NCBI RefSeq assembly: GCF_002252525.1
Contig: NZ_NNRM01000020.1
Location: 62,001 to 126,000 of the forward strand
Reading direction: 5' to 3'
Source of the DNA: Brucella pseudogrignonensis
GTDB lineage: Bacteria > Pseudomonadota > Alphaproteobacteria > Rhizobiales > Rhizobiaceae
Length of the DNA stretch: 64,000 nt
Shown: positions 42,743 through 52,082 of the stretch, piece by piece
Layout of the letters: the number at the start of each line of letters is the position of its first letter
How positions within the stretch are numbered: position 1 is the first letter of the stretch
The notes under the pieces: generated by a model
Told to the model about the DNA's origin: nothing
The model's database searches: none
The model's input: only the letters and a program-made list of their open reading frames with translations
Translations under genes and position numbers: made by a program

Positions 42743-43425
42743 GAGCGGAAAAGCCTCGAATGCTGTGTTTCATGTTTCATGGCCATGATTTCAGCAAGAA
42801 ATGTTGCCGAACCAAGGTCATCCAATGTGGATTGAGCAGCCCTTGCAGCCGTCGTAACAAGCGTTGGCTCCAAAGCTGCCATCAGGCTGGTGACACCCGT
42901 TTGCCCGGTAACAGAAAGCCGGATGGATGCTTGCAGAAGATTGATGGAAAAAGCCTGAAGGTAGGCGCTCAGTGCCAATCCAAGCGGAATGCCGTGCGCG
43001 CCCGACAGGGCACCCACCGCAACAGGATAAGCGCATTCAGACGGCAAGCGTCTGAAAATCGCATGATCCCAAGTTTTGGCAGCCATCAGAAATGCCGAGC
43101 CTTGCAACATGGTTTCCATGTGCCGTTCGTTTGAACCTGCCAGTGCTTCACCAAGCTCCGCCACGCCCTGAAGATCGCCACCTGAAACGGCCTGTCGCCA
43201 GCTTTCTGCAAACAGGACAGCATCATTCCAGCCCGATCCATAATTGATGAGCGATTGCAGCCATGTTTGCAGGCCTTCAACATCCGTCACCAGACCATCA
43301 TGAACCGCACGTTCCAGCCCATTGCTATAGCTGAACGAGCCCACCGGAAAGACCGGCGAAAGCCAGGCCATCAAGCGCAGCAATGCAACGTTCTGATCAG
43401 TCGTGATCGTGGTGGTGATGGTCAT
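42739..43425 (-). CDS. ureF: urease accessory protein UreF
   Basis: About 228 residues from [10 protein letters not shown]...; ATG 43446 is an alternative. All-helical protein with [19 protein letters not shown] near 15-33, the UreF signature. It bridges UreD and UreG in the nickel-insertion complex. The first 9 codons overlap the His-rich end of ureE in another frame, which explains the Thr/Ile-rich N-terminus. Confidence 0.93.
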   Translation of the reverse strand: MTITTTITTDQNVALLRLMAWLSPVFPVGSFSYSNGLERAVHDGLVTDVEGLQTWLQSLINYGSGWNDAVLFAESWRQAVSGGDLQGVAELGEALAGSNERHMETMLQGSAFLMAAKTWDHAIFRRLPSECAYPVAVGALSGAHGIPLGLALSAYLQAFSINLLQASIRLSVTGQTGVTSLMAALEPTLVTTAARAAQSTLDDLGSATFLAEIMAMKHETQHSRLFRS

Positions 43426-43891
43426 GGTGGTGATGCTGGTGATCATGTGCGGAATGTCCGCCCGAATAGGCTCCACGCAATGGGCTGAAGATTTCAACGG
43501 TATCCATGACTTTGGCGCCAAGCCCTTCGAGCATCGCCTTGATTACGTGATCCCGCAGAATGAAGATGCGATCCGGTTCAATCTGTGCAGCGAGATGTCT
43601 GTTGCCGATGTGCCATGCAAGCTCCGCAATATGGAGTGCATCGCGACCGCGAACCTCATAAAGCGCCTCTCGAGCGGCACGAATTTCGATCTCGCGCCCA
43701 TCTTCCAGCACCAACCGGTCGCCATGGTCGAGCACCACCGGCTCTGCAAAATCCAGAAAGATTTTCTCACCGTCTTCAAGTGCTATGGCTTTGCGACGCA
43801 GATGGCGCTCATCGCGTTCGAGGATTGCATGGCCTGCCGGGACAGCATCGATCACTTCATGAGCGCGGATTATCGACTTTACTTCTATCAT
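43397..43891 (-). CDS. ureE: urease nickel metallochaperone
   Basis: 164 residues: an N-terminal peptide-binding domain (1-75), a metal-binding domain with Trp-His-Ile-Gly-Asn-Arg-His near 95 (the conserved His of the dimer nickel site), and a C-terminal tail with about eleven His in the last 17 residues. UreE hands nickel to UreG. The gene ends inside ureF and starts 9 bases after ureC. Confidence 0.96.
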   Translation of the reverse strand: MIEVKSIIRAHEVIDAVPAGHAILERDERHLRRKAIALEDGEKIFLDFAEPVVLDHGDRLVLEDGREIEIRAAREALYEVRGRDALHIAELAWHIGNRHLAAQIEPDRIFILRDHVIKAMLEGLGAKVMDTVEIFSPLRGAYSGGHSAHDHQHHHHDHHHHDHD

Positions 43892-43900
43892 TTCAAACCT

Positions 43901-45613
43901 TCAAAACAGGAAGTAGCGTTGTGCCATGGGGACGACATCGACAGGCTCGCAGGTCAAAAGCTCGCCATTGGCCCGCACTTCGTAGGTTTCTGGATCAACC
44001 TCCATCTGCGGCATCGCATCGTTCAAAATCATCGAACGCTTGCCAATGCCACCGCGCGTATTTTTGACCGCAACCATCTGCTTGTCGACACCAATCGACT
44101 CCCGCAAACCGGCACTCATCGCGGCTTCAGACACAAATGTTACTGAGCTGTTGGTGCGCGCCTTGCCGAACGAGCCGAACATAGGCCGGTAATGCATGGG
44201 TTGCGGCGTGGGGATGGAAGCATTCGGGTCGCCCATCGGTGCGGTCGCAATCCAGCCGCCAAGCAATACGAAATCTGGCTTTACACCGAAGAATGCCGGA
44301 TTCCACAACACCAGATCGGCGCGCTTTCCAACTTCCACCGAACCAATCTCATGCGACATGCCATGCGCAATTGCCGGGTTGATCGTATATTTCGAAACAT
44401 ATCGACGGGCACGGTAATTATCATTGCCTGGTACATCCTTAGAGAGTGCGCCTCGTTGCCGCTTCATCTTGTCGGCGGTTTGCCAGCAGCGAATAACCAT
44501 TTCGCCGACACGGCCCATGGCCTGACTGTCTGATGAGATGATGGAGAAAGCACCCATGTCATGCAGAATATCTTCGGCGGCAATCGTTTCCTTACGGATG
44601 CGACTTTCAGCAAAGGCAATGTCTTCAGGAATGGAGGGCGACAGGTGATGGCAGACCATCAGCATGTCGAGATGTTCAGCCACTGTATTGACCGTATAAG
44701 GCCGTGTGGGGTTGGTCGAAGCGGGCAATACGTTCGGATACTGGCAGACGCGTATGATGTCGGGTGCGTGCCCACCACCTGCACCTTCGGTATGAAATGA
44801 ATGGATCGTGCGCCCTTTGAAAGCGGCAAGCGTATCTTCAACAAAGCCCGATTCATTGAGCGTATCGGTATGGATTGCCACCTGCACATCAAACCGGTCC
44901 GCGACAGCAAGGCAATTGTCGATAGAGGCCGGGGTCGTTCCCCAGTCCTCATGCAGTTTCAAACCGCACGCACCAGCGAGCACCATTTCCTCCAGTGCGC
45001 CTGGCAAGGATGCATTGCCCTTACCAAACACGCCGAAATTCATCGCCATGCCGTCAAATGACTGGATCAGACGGGCAATGTTCCATGGTCCCGGGGTGCA
45101 GGTCGTGGCAAGGGTGCCATGTGCAGGGCCAGTGCCGCCACCGACCATACAAGTGACGCCCGAGTTCAAAGCTTCTTCCACCTGCTGGGGTGAAATGAAA
45201 TGGATATGTGAATCAATAGCACCCGCAGTCAGGATACGGCCTTCGCCTGCAATGATCTCCGTGCCGGGGCCTATGATAATCGTCACACCCGGCTGCGTAT
45301 CAGGATTGCCGGCTTTGCCGATGCCTGCAATACGCCCGTCGAGCAGGCCGACATCGGCCTTATAAATGCCGGTGTGATCAAGGATCAGCGCATTGGTGAT
45401 GACAGTATCCATCGCGCCTTGCGCGCGCGATAACTGGCTTTGCCCCATACCATCGCGGATAACCTTGCCACCACCGAACTTAACCTCCTCACCATAGACG
45501 GTCAGGTCTTTTTCGACTTCGATAAACAGCTCCGTATCGGCAAGCCGAACCTTGTCTCCGGTGGTCGGGCCGAACATCTGCGCATATGTGGCGCGACTAA
45601 TTCTGGCTGGCAT
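43901..45613 (-). CDS. ureC: urease alpha subunit
   Basis: 570 residues, full length. Nickel ligands are seen in Ser-His-Ile-His-Phe near 135, the carbamylated Lys in Gly-Leu-Lys-Leu-His-Glu-Asp-Trp-Gly near 217, Ala-Ile-His-Thr-Asp-Thr near 246 and His-Thr-Glu-Gly-Ala-Gly-Gly-Gly-His near 272; the flap His lies in Met-Val-Cys-His-His-Leu near 320. It hydrolyses urea to ammonia and carbamate in the cytoplasm with UreA and UreB. Confidence 0.98.
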   Translation of the reverse strand: MPARISRATYAQMFGPTTGDKVRLADTELFIEVEKDLTVYGEEVKFGGGKVIRDGMGQSQLSRAQGAMDTVITNALILDHTGIYKADVGLLDGRIAGIGKAGNPDTQPGVTIIIGPGTEIIAGEGRILTAGAIDSHIHFISPQQVEEALNSGVTCMVGGGTGPAHGTLATTCTPGPWNIARLIQSFDGMAMNFGVFGKGNASLPGALEEMVLAGACGLKLHEDWGTTPASIDNCLAVADRFDVQVAIHTDTLNESGFVEDTLAAFKGRTIHSFHTEGAGGGHAPDIIRVCQYPNVLPASTNPTRPYTVNTVAEHLDMLMVCHHLSPSIPEDIAFAESRIRKETIAAEDILHDMGAFSIISSDSQAMGRVGEMVIRCWQTADKMKRQRGALSKDVPGNDNYRARRYVSKYTINPAIAHGMSHEIGSVEVGKRADLVLWNPAFFGVKPDFVLLGGWIATAPMGDPNASIPTPQPMHYRPMFGSFGKARTNSSVTFVSEAAMSAGLRESIGVDKQMVAVKNTRGGIGKRSMILNDAMPQMEVDPETYEVRANGELLTCEPVDVVPMAQRYFLF

Positions 45614-45634
45614 GGGATTCCCCTTTTTCCTGGA

Positions 45635-45940
45635 TTAGAGCCTGCCCATGACAAGCTGACGGAAGCCATAAATCTCGCGTTTTCCACCAATCGGCACCAG
45701 CGTCACATCGCGCTCCTGTCCGGGCTCGAAACGAACTGCAGTTCCGGCTGCAATATCGAGCCTGAAACCACGCGCCTGCTCGCGATCAAAAGACAACGCT
45801 GCATTGACCTCGTAGAAATGATAATGGCTGCCCACCTGGATTGGGCGATCACCGGTATTGGCCACTTTGAGGGTTATGGTCGGCTGACCTTGATTGAGCT
45901 CTATGTCGCCATCGGCGGTAATAATTTCTCCGGGTATCAT
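45635..45940 (-). CDS. ureB: urease beta subunit
   Basis: 101 residues with Met-Ile-Pro-Gly-Glu-Ile at the start, [15 protein letters not shown] near 30-44 and Gly-Thr-Ala-Val-Arg-Phe-Glu-Pro-Gly near 70. Structural subunit of the UreABC core. It is separate from ureA, as in most alphaproteobacteria, with ureJ between them. Confidence 0.97.
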   Translation of the reverse strand: MIPGEIITADGDIELNQGQPTITLKVANTGDRPIQVGSHYHFYEVNAALSFDREQARGFRLDIAAGTAVRFEPGQERDVTLVPIGGKREIYGFRQLVMGRL

Positions 45941-45949
45941 CGCATCACC

Positions 45950-46543
45950 TCATCCGGCCATCAGCATGAGGCCACCAAGAGCCGTCGCGCCACCCGCAAC
46001 ACGCAGAGCAATGCGCCCGTTTTTCCCCGTCATCATGCGCCCGGCTGTGAGCCCCACGCCAATACCTGCCGCATGGAGCAGAATCGTCGCCAGCGCAAAA
46101 CCCGCACCATAGGAAAGGAAAGCCGCTCCACCAATTTCACCGCCATGGGCATGACCATGGAAGAATGCGAAGAAGCCAACGATCATGGCGCCAACTACAG
46201 CCGAAACCGGAAGCGCCAAAGCTACCAGAAGACCAATCACGACTACTGAAGCGAGGATAACCGGCTCGACAAACGGTACCGGAAACCCCGCGAGGGCCGC
46301 GACAAACCCAAGCAACATGACACCGACAAAGGCGGCAGGGACGGCAAACAGCGCCCGCCCGCCAAGCATTGCAGCCCATAGACCGACTGCCACCATCGCC
46401 AGTATATGGTCAGCCCCTGAAATCGGATGCGTGAAACCCGCCGCAAACGAACCATGCTCGGCAGGGTTAAGATGCGCGAAGGCCGGGCTTGCTGTGAGCG
46501 CCATCGCTGTTGCCGCAAGAAATATCGATTTTCTCATTATCAA
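45950..46543 (-). CDS. ureJ: HupE/UreJ-family membrane protein, probable nickel permease
   Basis: 197 residues with a signal segment ending Ala-Phe-Ala-His and six membrane helices. The family motif His-Pro-Ile-Ser-Gly-Ala-Asp-His-Ile lies near 41-49, and a second His-rich segment (Phe-Phe-His-Gly-His-Ala-His-Gly) near 133. HupE/UreJ proteins carry nickel into the cell for hydrogenase or urease. Placement between ureA and ureB is known from rhizobial urease operons. A palindromic repeat separates it from ureA. Confidence 0.92.
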   Translation of the reverse strand: MIMRKSIFLAATAMALTASPAFAHLNPAEHGSFAAGFTHPISGADHILAMVAVGLWAAMLGGRALFAVPAAFVGVMLLGFVAALAGFPVPFVEPVILASVVVIGLLVALALPVSAVVGAMIVGFFAFFHGHAHGGEIGGAAFLSYGAGFALATILLHAAGIGVGLTAGRMMTGKNGRIALRVAGGATALGGLMLMAG

Positions 46544-46551
46544 TCCCTCTA

Positions 46552-46655
46552 TTATAGCATTACCAGCAAAAGTGCGGAGCGGCTTTGCGTCGGATAATGC
46601 GTAAAAACAAACAGTTACAGCGGTTCCAACGATTCATTCTTAACTGGAACCGCTG
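46552..46655 (-). repeat. 105-bp repeat, copy 1 (inside urease operon)
   Basis: Read on the minus strand: an 11-bp hairpin pair (CAGCGGTTCCA and TGGAACCGCTG), a TTTGTTTTTACGC linker, then CCGACGCAAAGCCGCTCCGC-like core and an ATGCTATAA end. It lies between ureA and ureJ. Copies 2 and 3 are at 47972-48076 and 63041-63145. Confidence 0.85.
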
Positions 46656-46669
46656 CATGTCTTCCCGCT

Positions 46670-46972
46670 TCAGCGAATTGGTTCATGCACGGTGACGAGC
46701 TTGGTGCCGTCAGGAAAAGTCGCCTCGACCTGAACATCGTGGATCATCTCAGCGACACCTGCCATCACCTGCTCACGCGTAATCACATGGGCTCCCGCTT
46801 CCATGAGGTCGGCGACGGAGCGCCCATCTCTAGCGCCCTCAACGACGAAATCGCTGATCAGAGCAATCGCTTCCGGATGATTAAGCTTCACACCGCGTTC
46901 CAAACGACGGCGGGCGACCATGGCGGCCATAGCGATCAGGAGTTTATCTTTTTCTCTTGGCGTTAAATTCAT
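46670..46972 (-). CDS. ureA: urease gamma subunit
   Basis: 100 residues, the normal UreA length, from the ATG with AGGA upstream ([12 protein letters not shown]). A reading from 47032 would add 20 unrelated residues and overlap ureD. Contains Met-Val-Ala-Arg-Arg-Arg near 18-23 and [13 protein letters not shown] near 78-90. Structural subunit of urease. It follows ureD by 47 bases. Confidence 0.97.
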   Translation of the reverse strand: MNLTPREKDKLLIAMAAMVARRRLERGVKLNHPEAIALISDFVVEGARDGRSVADLMEAGAHVITREQVMAGVAEMIHDVQVEATFPDGTKLVTVHEPIR

Positions 46973-47019
46973 GATCCTGTTCCAAATCGTCCTGCATAAA
47001 ACCTGAGCTCGCGCCGGGT

Positions 47020-47871
47020 TTAAATTGACCAAACTTTAGGCAGTTGTGCCTTTCCATTAAGCAGCGTCAGCAGAGGCACCAAACGCTTGCGAAGCGAATA
47101 GCTGTCCGGCGCCATAAGCCGGATCAAAAGCTTCGCAACGCCAGCAGTCTCGGTGATGCTGCATCCCCCATCCTCACCCACAACCGCCCGGGCTTTATCG
47201 AGGTGGCGTTCTGGCTGCTTTCCAATCATCAGGATTGTCGCTATCGCCAAAGCACCATCGGTTACCGCACGGCTGTTCAATTGCGCGGTCACATTGGGGC
47301 CAATGCAGAACTCTTCGGCGTGAACCAGCCGGTCTCCAACCCGCACGCGCCAGCGATCTCGAAACTGGGCTTGCTCGACGCTTTCTCCCATTGCAAGCCG
47401 TCCGAAAACCGTTGTTTCCACCAGCAGCAGTTCAGCACTTGCAGCCATTTCTATCTCCAGCCTCCGCGATAGCGCCGACTGGTTGAACAGAATTGTTTCC
47501 TGTGGGAGCCATGCAAGACGTGTATCGTCTGCAAGCTTGATACTTGTGGTGATGCGAGCCTCATCATCGCTCGCGCGATAGATACGTTCGCAGGCTTGGC
47601 TCGTGATGATAGCTGATGTGTTTTTGGCCAGTTCCATCTGCCAGTTCAGGCGATCACCGCCAGTTAAACCGCCCGATGTGTTTATGAGGATAGCTTCAAG
47701 AGGATCAGTTGCAGCCCGTGGCATACGGATTTTTGCAGCGCCCTCCTGATAAAGCTCGGCAATTCGGGTACGGCCATCCTTGAACTGAAGCGACAATCGC
47801 CCAATCCCGTTAACGCGCTGTGATGAAAGCGCCCTTAGATGCTGGTTTGCTGCCGTCATATTCCCGATCAT
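47020..47871 (-). CDS. ureD: urease accessory protein UreD
   Basis: 283 residues. Leu-Ile/[11 protein letters not shown] near 62-72 is the UreD signature, followed by [10 protein letters not shown] and Trp-Leu-Pro-Gln-Glu near 120. It docks on the urease apoenzyme and channels nickel from UreG through UreF. First gene of the operon; the AAGGCGA site 7 bases before the ATG supports this start. Confidence 0.95.
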   Translation of the reverse strand: MIGNMTAANQHLRALSSQRVNGIGRLSLQFKDGRTRIAELYQEGAAKIRMPRAATDPLEAILINTSGGLTGGDRLNWQMELAKNTSAIITSQACERIYRASDDEARITTSIKLADDTRLAWLPQETILFNQSALSRRLEIEMAASAELLLVETTVFGRLAMGESVEQAQFRDRWRVRVGDRLVHAEEFCIGPNVTAQLNSRAVTDGALAIATILMIGKQPERHLDKARAVVGEDGGCSITETAGVAKLLIRLMAPDSYSLRKRLVPLLTLLNGKAQLPKVWSI

Positions 47872-47971
47872 GCGTTCGCCTTGTCGTGTTTAAGAAAGCG
47901 AATTTCATGCCAAGAGAGCTGGCCAAGAAAATTGACCAAGAGAACTGACCAGAGGGACCACACGTCACATT

Positions 47972-48076
47972 ACAGCGGTTCCAGTTAAGATTGGATCGTT
48001 GGAACCGCTGTCGCTGGTTGTTTTTATGCATTATTCGACGCAAAACCGCTTCGCGCTTTTGCTGGCGATGCTATAA
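47972..48076 (+). repeat. 105-bp repeat, copy 2
   Basis: Same element as at 46552-46655 but inverted, directly upstream of ureD and ahead of the galU terminator. Hairpin arms CAGCGGTTCCA / TGGAACCGCTG, linker TTGTTTTTATGC, core with GACGCAAAACCGCTTCGCGC, and end ATGCTATAA. Confidence 0.85.
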
Positions 48077-48078
48077 AC

Positions 48079-48112
48079 AAAAAACCCCGCTTCACATTTG
48101 AAAGCGGGGTTT
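48079..48112 (-). terminator. rho-independent terminator of galU
   Basis: AACCCCGCTT (48082-48091) pairs with AAGCGGGGTT (48101-48110), followed on the minus strand by a run of T. It sits just after galU and separates it from the urease upstream region. Confidence 0.88.
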
Positions 48113-48137
48113 TCTTGGTTCTGTATGTCGGTCTGGC

Positions 48138-49031
48138 CTATTCCGGCTTGATCGTCTTGAGCAGATCGGCAATCGAAACTTCGACCGTTGGGCGGATATC
48201 CTTACGCCACAGGGCAAAAGCCACGTTTGCTTCGATGAAGCCCGACTTCGAGCCGCAATCGAATGTCAAACCTCGGTAATCGAAGCCGAAGAACTTCTGC
48301 TGATCGGCAAGCTTGAGCATGGCGTCGGTCAGCTGGATTTCATTGCCTGCACCCTTTTCCTGCTTGCTCAGCAGTTCAAAGATTTCCGGCTGAAGAATGT
48401 AGCGGCCATTGATATAGAGATTGGAAGGTGCGGTGCCCTTGGCTGGCTTTTCAACCATCTGGTTGATCTCAAAGCCGTTGCCGATCGCATTGCCCTTGCC
48501 GACGATGCCGTATTTATGGGCCTCTTCAGGATCGCATTCCTGCACAGCAATCACATTGCCGCCGGTCTGCTCATAAAGCTCGACCATTTCCTTGAGGCAA
48601 CCCTTCTTCGACTGCATGACCATATCTGGCAAAAGCAGTGCAAAAGGCTCATCGCCGACCAGTTCGCGTGCGCACCAGACCGCATGGCCAAGGCCGAGTG
48701 GAACCTGCTGGCGGGTGAAGCTGGTGGTGCCTGGCTGCGGCTGCAATTCCTGCAGATGCTCAAGCTCAGCCTTCTTGCCGCGTTCGGCAAGCGTGGAATA
48801 AAGCTCAACCTGTGCGTCGAAGTAGTCTTCGATGACGGCCTTGTTGCGTCCGGTGACGAAAATCAGATGTTCGATACCGGCCTCGCGGGCCTCGTCCACC
48901 ACATACTGGATGACTGGCTTGTCGACGACGGTAAGCATTTCCTTGGGGATGGACTTTGTCGCTGGAAGAAAGCGGGTCCCAAGACCGGCGACCGGGAATA
49001 CTGCCTTACGGATTTTGCGGATCGAACTCAT
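48138..49031 (-). CDS. galU: UTP-glucose-1-phosphate uridylyltransferase
   Basis: 297 residues. The nucleotide-binding signature is [11 protein letters not shown] at about 17-27, followed by Lys-Glu-Met-Leu and Asp-Lys-Pro-Val-Ile-Gln-Tyr. A later Leu-Leu-Pro-Asp-Met near 130 is the metal site region, and Val-Glu-Lys-Pro near 195 is typical. It makes UDP-glucose for polysaccharides and cyclic glucans. Monocistronic with its own terminator. Confidence 0.95.
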   Translation of the reverse strand: MSSIRKIRKAVFPVAGLGTRFLPATKSIPKEMLTVVDKPVIQYVVDEAREAGIEHLIFVTGRNKAVIEDYFDAQVELYSTLAERGKKAELEHLQELQPQPGTTSFTRQQVPLGLGHAVWCARELVGDEPFALLLPDMVMQSKKGCLKEMVELYEQTGGNVIAVQECDPEEAHKYGIVGKGNAIGNGFEINQMVEKPAKGTAPSNLYINGRYILQPEIFELLSKQEKGAGNEIQLTDAMLKLADQQKFFGFDYRGLTFDCGSKSGFIEANVAFALWRKDIRPTVEVSIADLLKTIKPE

Positions 49032-49399
49032 TCGTCTCCTCGATTTGTTACAAACAGCGTTGTGCTATCAAAGCATTGAAACCATTGCATTTCAAATAGG
49101 GCGTTTTCATTAAGGAATGACGAAATTCCGTCTTTTTCCTTATCACATTCGATGACCTGACCTTAATCTTACTTGATTCAAATATTTCATAAAAGTTCAG
49201 GCAATTTTTTTCGTAAATCGCGCCATGGTAAACCAAATGCTAACCTGAAGCCTATAATTTTAAACCTCATCAGGGTCGGCCCCAAATTCAACACTGGATA
49301 GTATTAGCGACTTAATGCAATCTGACTGAAACAGGCTCGGCATGAAAGGCAACTCGCCGTTAGGCACGGCAAAATATGATTGCAGAAGGGAAACACAGA
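49032..49399. other. divergent intergenic region galU / transglycosylase
   Basis: About 370 AT-rich bases that must hold both promoters. I see no gene of convincing quality, no strong hairpin and no repeat copy. Candidate promoter-like TTGATTC...TTCATAAAAG sequence lies near 49173-49197 on the plus strand, without good spacing. Confidence 0.5.
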
Positions 49400-50638
49400 A
49401 TGCTGCGATTTCCATTCACTCTGGGACGAGGAATGCGCGCCAAGATTACAGCAACCGTTGCGGTGGCAATGCTTGCATCTGGGCTGACGACTGGCAGCGC
49501 TTTCGCTGATGCCAATTTCCGAAAATGGGTTTCCAGTTTCCGCACCACGGCTGTTCAGAATGGCGTATCCCCATCGACATTCGACCGCGCGTTTCGAGGC
49601 GTCGATTCGCCCGATCCGGAAGTGCTGCGCAAAGCGCGCTTTCAGCCGGAATTCAACGAGCCTGTCTGGAACTATATCGACAACCGCGTGAATGAGCATT
49701 CCGTGGCTGTGGGGCAGAGCATGGCGAAAAAATGGGGCCCATGGCTCCAGCGCATCGAACAGCGCTTCTCGGTTGATCGCAATATCCTGCTGGCCATCTG
49801 GTCGATGGAAAGCAATTACGGCGAAATCCTCAAGCGCGACGACGTTATGATGGACACGATCCGCTCGCTGGCGACGCTCGCCTATGCCGATCAGCGCCGC
49901 GCCAAATTTGGTCGCACGCAGCTGATCGCCGCCATGAAAATTCTCCAGACCGGCGATATCGACCGCGGACATCTGACCGGCTCTTGGGCAGGCGCGATGG
50001 GTCATACCCAGTTCATCCCGACAAGCTATCAGGCCTATGCAGTCGACATGGACGGCAATGGTAAGCGCGATATCTGGAATTCGGTTCCCGATGCTCTTGG
50101 CACCGCCGCAAACCTTCTGCACCGCAATGGCTGGCAGCCGGGTCGCACATGGGGTTATGAAGTTCAGCTTCCAGCGGGACGCAAGTTCCCGTCCGGTTCA
50201 CTTTCGGCTGCTGAATGGCAGAAGCTCGGTGTCGTCCGCGCCAATGGCCGTCCATTCCCGGATGCCAATGAAAAGGTTACTCTCAAGGTACTTGATGGTC
50301 GTCAGGGTCCAGCCTTCCTGATGGGCAAGAACTTCTTCGTCATCAAGCGCTATAACAACGCCGATAAATATGCACTCGCCGTTGGTCTGCTTGCAGATCG
50401 CATCGGTGGCTATCAGGGTTTGCGTCAGGACTGGAACCGTCCTTTCACGCCAATCACCATGAATGAGCGTGAAGAATTGCAGACGCATCTCAAGGCGCTC
50501 GGCTATTACGACGGCAAGATCGACGGCAAGATCGGCTCAACTTCGCGCAAGGCAATTGAAGCGTTCCAGCAGCGCAATGGCTTGCAGCCAGACGGCCATC
50601 CAAGCGCGGAAGTGCTTTCGGTTCTCCGCCGCCGTTAA
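49400..50638 (+). CDS. lytic murein transglycosylase (MltB type) with peptidoglycan-binding domain
   Basis: 412 residues from the ATG with GAAGGGAAA upstream. Signal peptide of about 38 residues ending Ser-Ala-Phe-Ala. The SLT_2 catalytic domain carries the Glu in Ile-Trp-Ser-Met-Glu-Ser-Asn-Tyr-Gly-Glu near 130, then Gly-Ala-Met-Gly-His-Thr-Gln-Phe-Ile-Pro near 205. A C-terminal PG_binding_1 domain (Leu-Gln-Thr-His-Leu-Lys-Ala-Leu-Gly-Tyr-Tyr) covers about 355-412. It cuts glycan strands in the periplasm. Strong terminator downstream. Confidence 0.92.
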   Translation: MLRFPFTLGRGMRAKITATVAVAMLASGLTTGSAFADANFRKWVSSFRTTAVQNGVSPSTFDRAFRGVDSPDPEVLRKARFQPEFNEPVWNYIDNRVNEHSVAVGQSMAKKWGPWLQRIEQRFSVDRNILLAIWSMESNYGEILKRDDVMMDTIRSLATLAYADQRRAKFGRTQLIAAMKILQTGDIDRGHLTGSWAGAMGHTQFIPTSYQAYAVDMDGNGKRDIWNSVPDALGTAANLLHRNGWQPGRTWGYEVQLPAGRKFPSGSLSAAEWQKLGVVRANGRPFPDANEKVTLKVLDGRQGPAFLMGKNFFVIKRYNNADKYALAVGLLADRIGGYQGLRQDWNRPFTPITMNEREELQTHLKALGYYDGKIDGKIGSTSRKAIEAFQQRNGLQPDGHPSAEVLSVLRRR

Positions 50639-50656
50639 AAGCCGCTTTAAAGCGAT

Positions 50657-50690
50657 GGAGCGTACATTTGATGTACGCTCCTTTTTCTTT
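50657..50690 (+). terminator. rho-independent terminator
   Basis: GGAGCGTACAT (50657-50667) pairs perfectly with ATGTACGCTCC (50671-50681) around TTG, followed by five T. Confidence 0.93.
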
Positions 50691-50734
50691 TTGGCGATGG
50701 GCGCTACAATTCTGGAAGCAGGAAGGTAAGAACA

Positions 50735-51883
50735 ATGCACGCAAAGCAGTTCAAAAACACGGCTTTCAGCGTTTTAGCAACGATGCTCGTTGCCTTCGCG
50801 ATTGTTCTCACTGCCTTGTCATCAGCATCGGCACAGGAACGCCCACGCACAATTTTCGACCTGCTGTTCGGCCCCAAGAAAGCACAGCCACAGCAGCAAT
50901 ATGAGCAGCCAAAACCACAACGTGTTCGCCCGGCCAAACCCAAACGCGCGCCAAAAGCAACGCCCGCTGCCCGCTCAGCCCCCGCGCCTGCCCCGCAGCC
51001 AGAAGTCAATTTCGTTGAAAAGAAGTCGGATGCCAAAAAAGTTCTCGTGGTGGGTGACTTCATCGGCAATGGTCTTGCGGAAGGGCTCGACGTTGCCTTT
51101 GCAGCCAATCCGGATTTGCGGATCGTCAGCCGTATCAACGGTTCGTCAGGCTTTGTCCGCGACGACCATTTTGATTGGCCTGCCAGCATCGGCAAGATAC
51201 TCGAAGAAGAAAAGCCCGCCGCTGTCGTCGTGATGATCGGTTCAAACGACCGACAGGCGATCACCGCCAAAGGGCAAAGTCTTGCGGCCCGCTCGCCCGA
51301 ATGGACCGCGGAATATCAAAGCCGCGTTTCCAAGTTCATGAAGGAAATCACGGATAAGAAATATCCACTGATATGGGTTGGCCAGCCACCGTTCCGGCCA
51401 CGCGGCATGTCGCAGGATATGCTTGCGCTCAATGAAATCTATCGCACCACATCCGAAAAGGCAGGCGCGAAGTTTGTCGATGTTTGGGACGGTTTTGTCG
51501 ATGAAGAAGGCAATTTCAGCCAGACCGGCTTCGACATCAACGGTCAGACAGCGCGTCTGCGCGGTAATGATGGGATCAACACCACCACTGCCGGCAAACG
51601 CAAACTCGCTTTCTACGCAGAGAAGCCTCTAAAGGCGCTTTTCGGCGACATTCGCGACAATGAGCAATTGCTGCCCACCGCCGGAAAACAGGACCCTTCC
51701 AAGCCGGTTGATCGTATTGCGCCGGTGAGTCTGCGTGACATTGACCGCGACAATAGCGGGGTTTTGCTGGGCGGAACGCAGGCATCGCGCAAAAAGGATG
51801 AGAAAAAGCCGTCAGCAGAGCGAAAAACTGCTCCCGGCAGGGCAGATGACTTCAGCTGGCCGCAAAAAAGCGTAAATCCCTGA
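50735..51883 (+). CDS. DUF459 SGNH-fold hydrolase, periplasmic
   Basis: 382 residues. N-terminal signal segment (about 10-34, ending Ala-Ser-Ala-Gln), a Pro/Lys/Gln-rich linker (50-95), then an SGNH-like domain. Block I reads Val-Val-Gly-Asp-Phe-Ile-Gly-Asn-Gly near 106: the GDS serine is replaced by Phe, as DUF459 members vary here; Ile-Gly-Ser-Asn-Asp near 166 is block III. A Lys-rich tail ends the protein. The substrate is unknown; such proteins have been suspected of acting on cell-wall or surface glycans. Confidence 0.75.
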   Translation: MHAKQFKNTAFSVLATMLVAFAIVLTALSSASAQERPRTIFDLLFGPKKAQPQQQYEQPKPQRVRPAKPKRAPKATPAARSAPAPAPQPEVNFVEKKSDAKKVLVVGDFIGNGLAEGLDVAFAANPDLRIVSRINGSSGFVRDDHFDWPASIGKILEEEKPAAVVVMIGSNDRQAITAKGQSLAARSPEWTAEYQSRVSKFMKEITDKKYPLIWVGQPPFRPRGMSQDMLALNEIYRTTSEKAGAKFVDVWDGFVDEEGNFSQTGFDINGQTARLRGNDGINTTTAGKRKLAFYAEKPLKALFGDIRDNEQLLPTAGKQDPSKPVDRIAPVSLRDIDRDNSGVLLGGTQASRKKDEKKPSAERKTAPGRADDFSWPQKSVNP

Positions 51884-52082
51884 TACTTAAACAGAATAAT
51901 GGCCGAGCAGACCGTCTTTTACTGAAAATGCGGTGAAATGTGCGGCATTTCTTCGCCTAATTGCTATATTTCTCTTAGTTCACATTACAGATTTCCTCGT
52001 CTATCAGAAGCCTGTTGTCCGTTCCGGGCATGATTTTGAGGGTGCGTCCCCGACGCGACCGCAATGCATAAGAGGCATCTGA

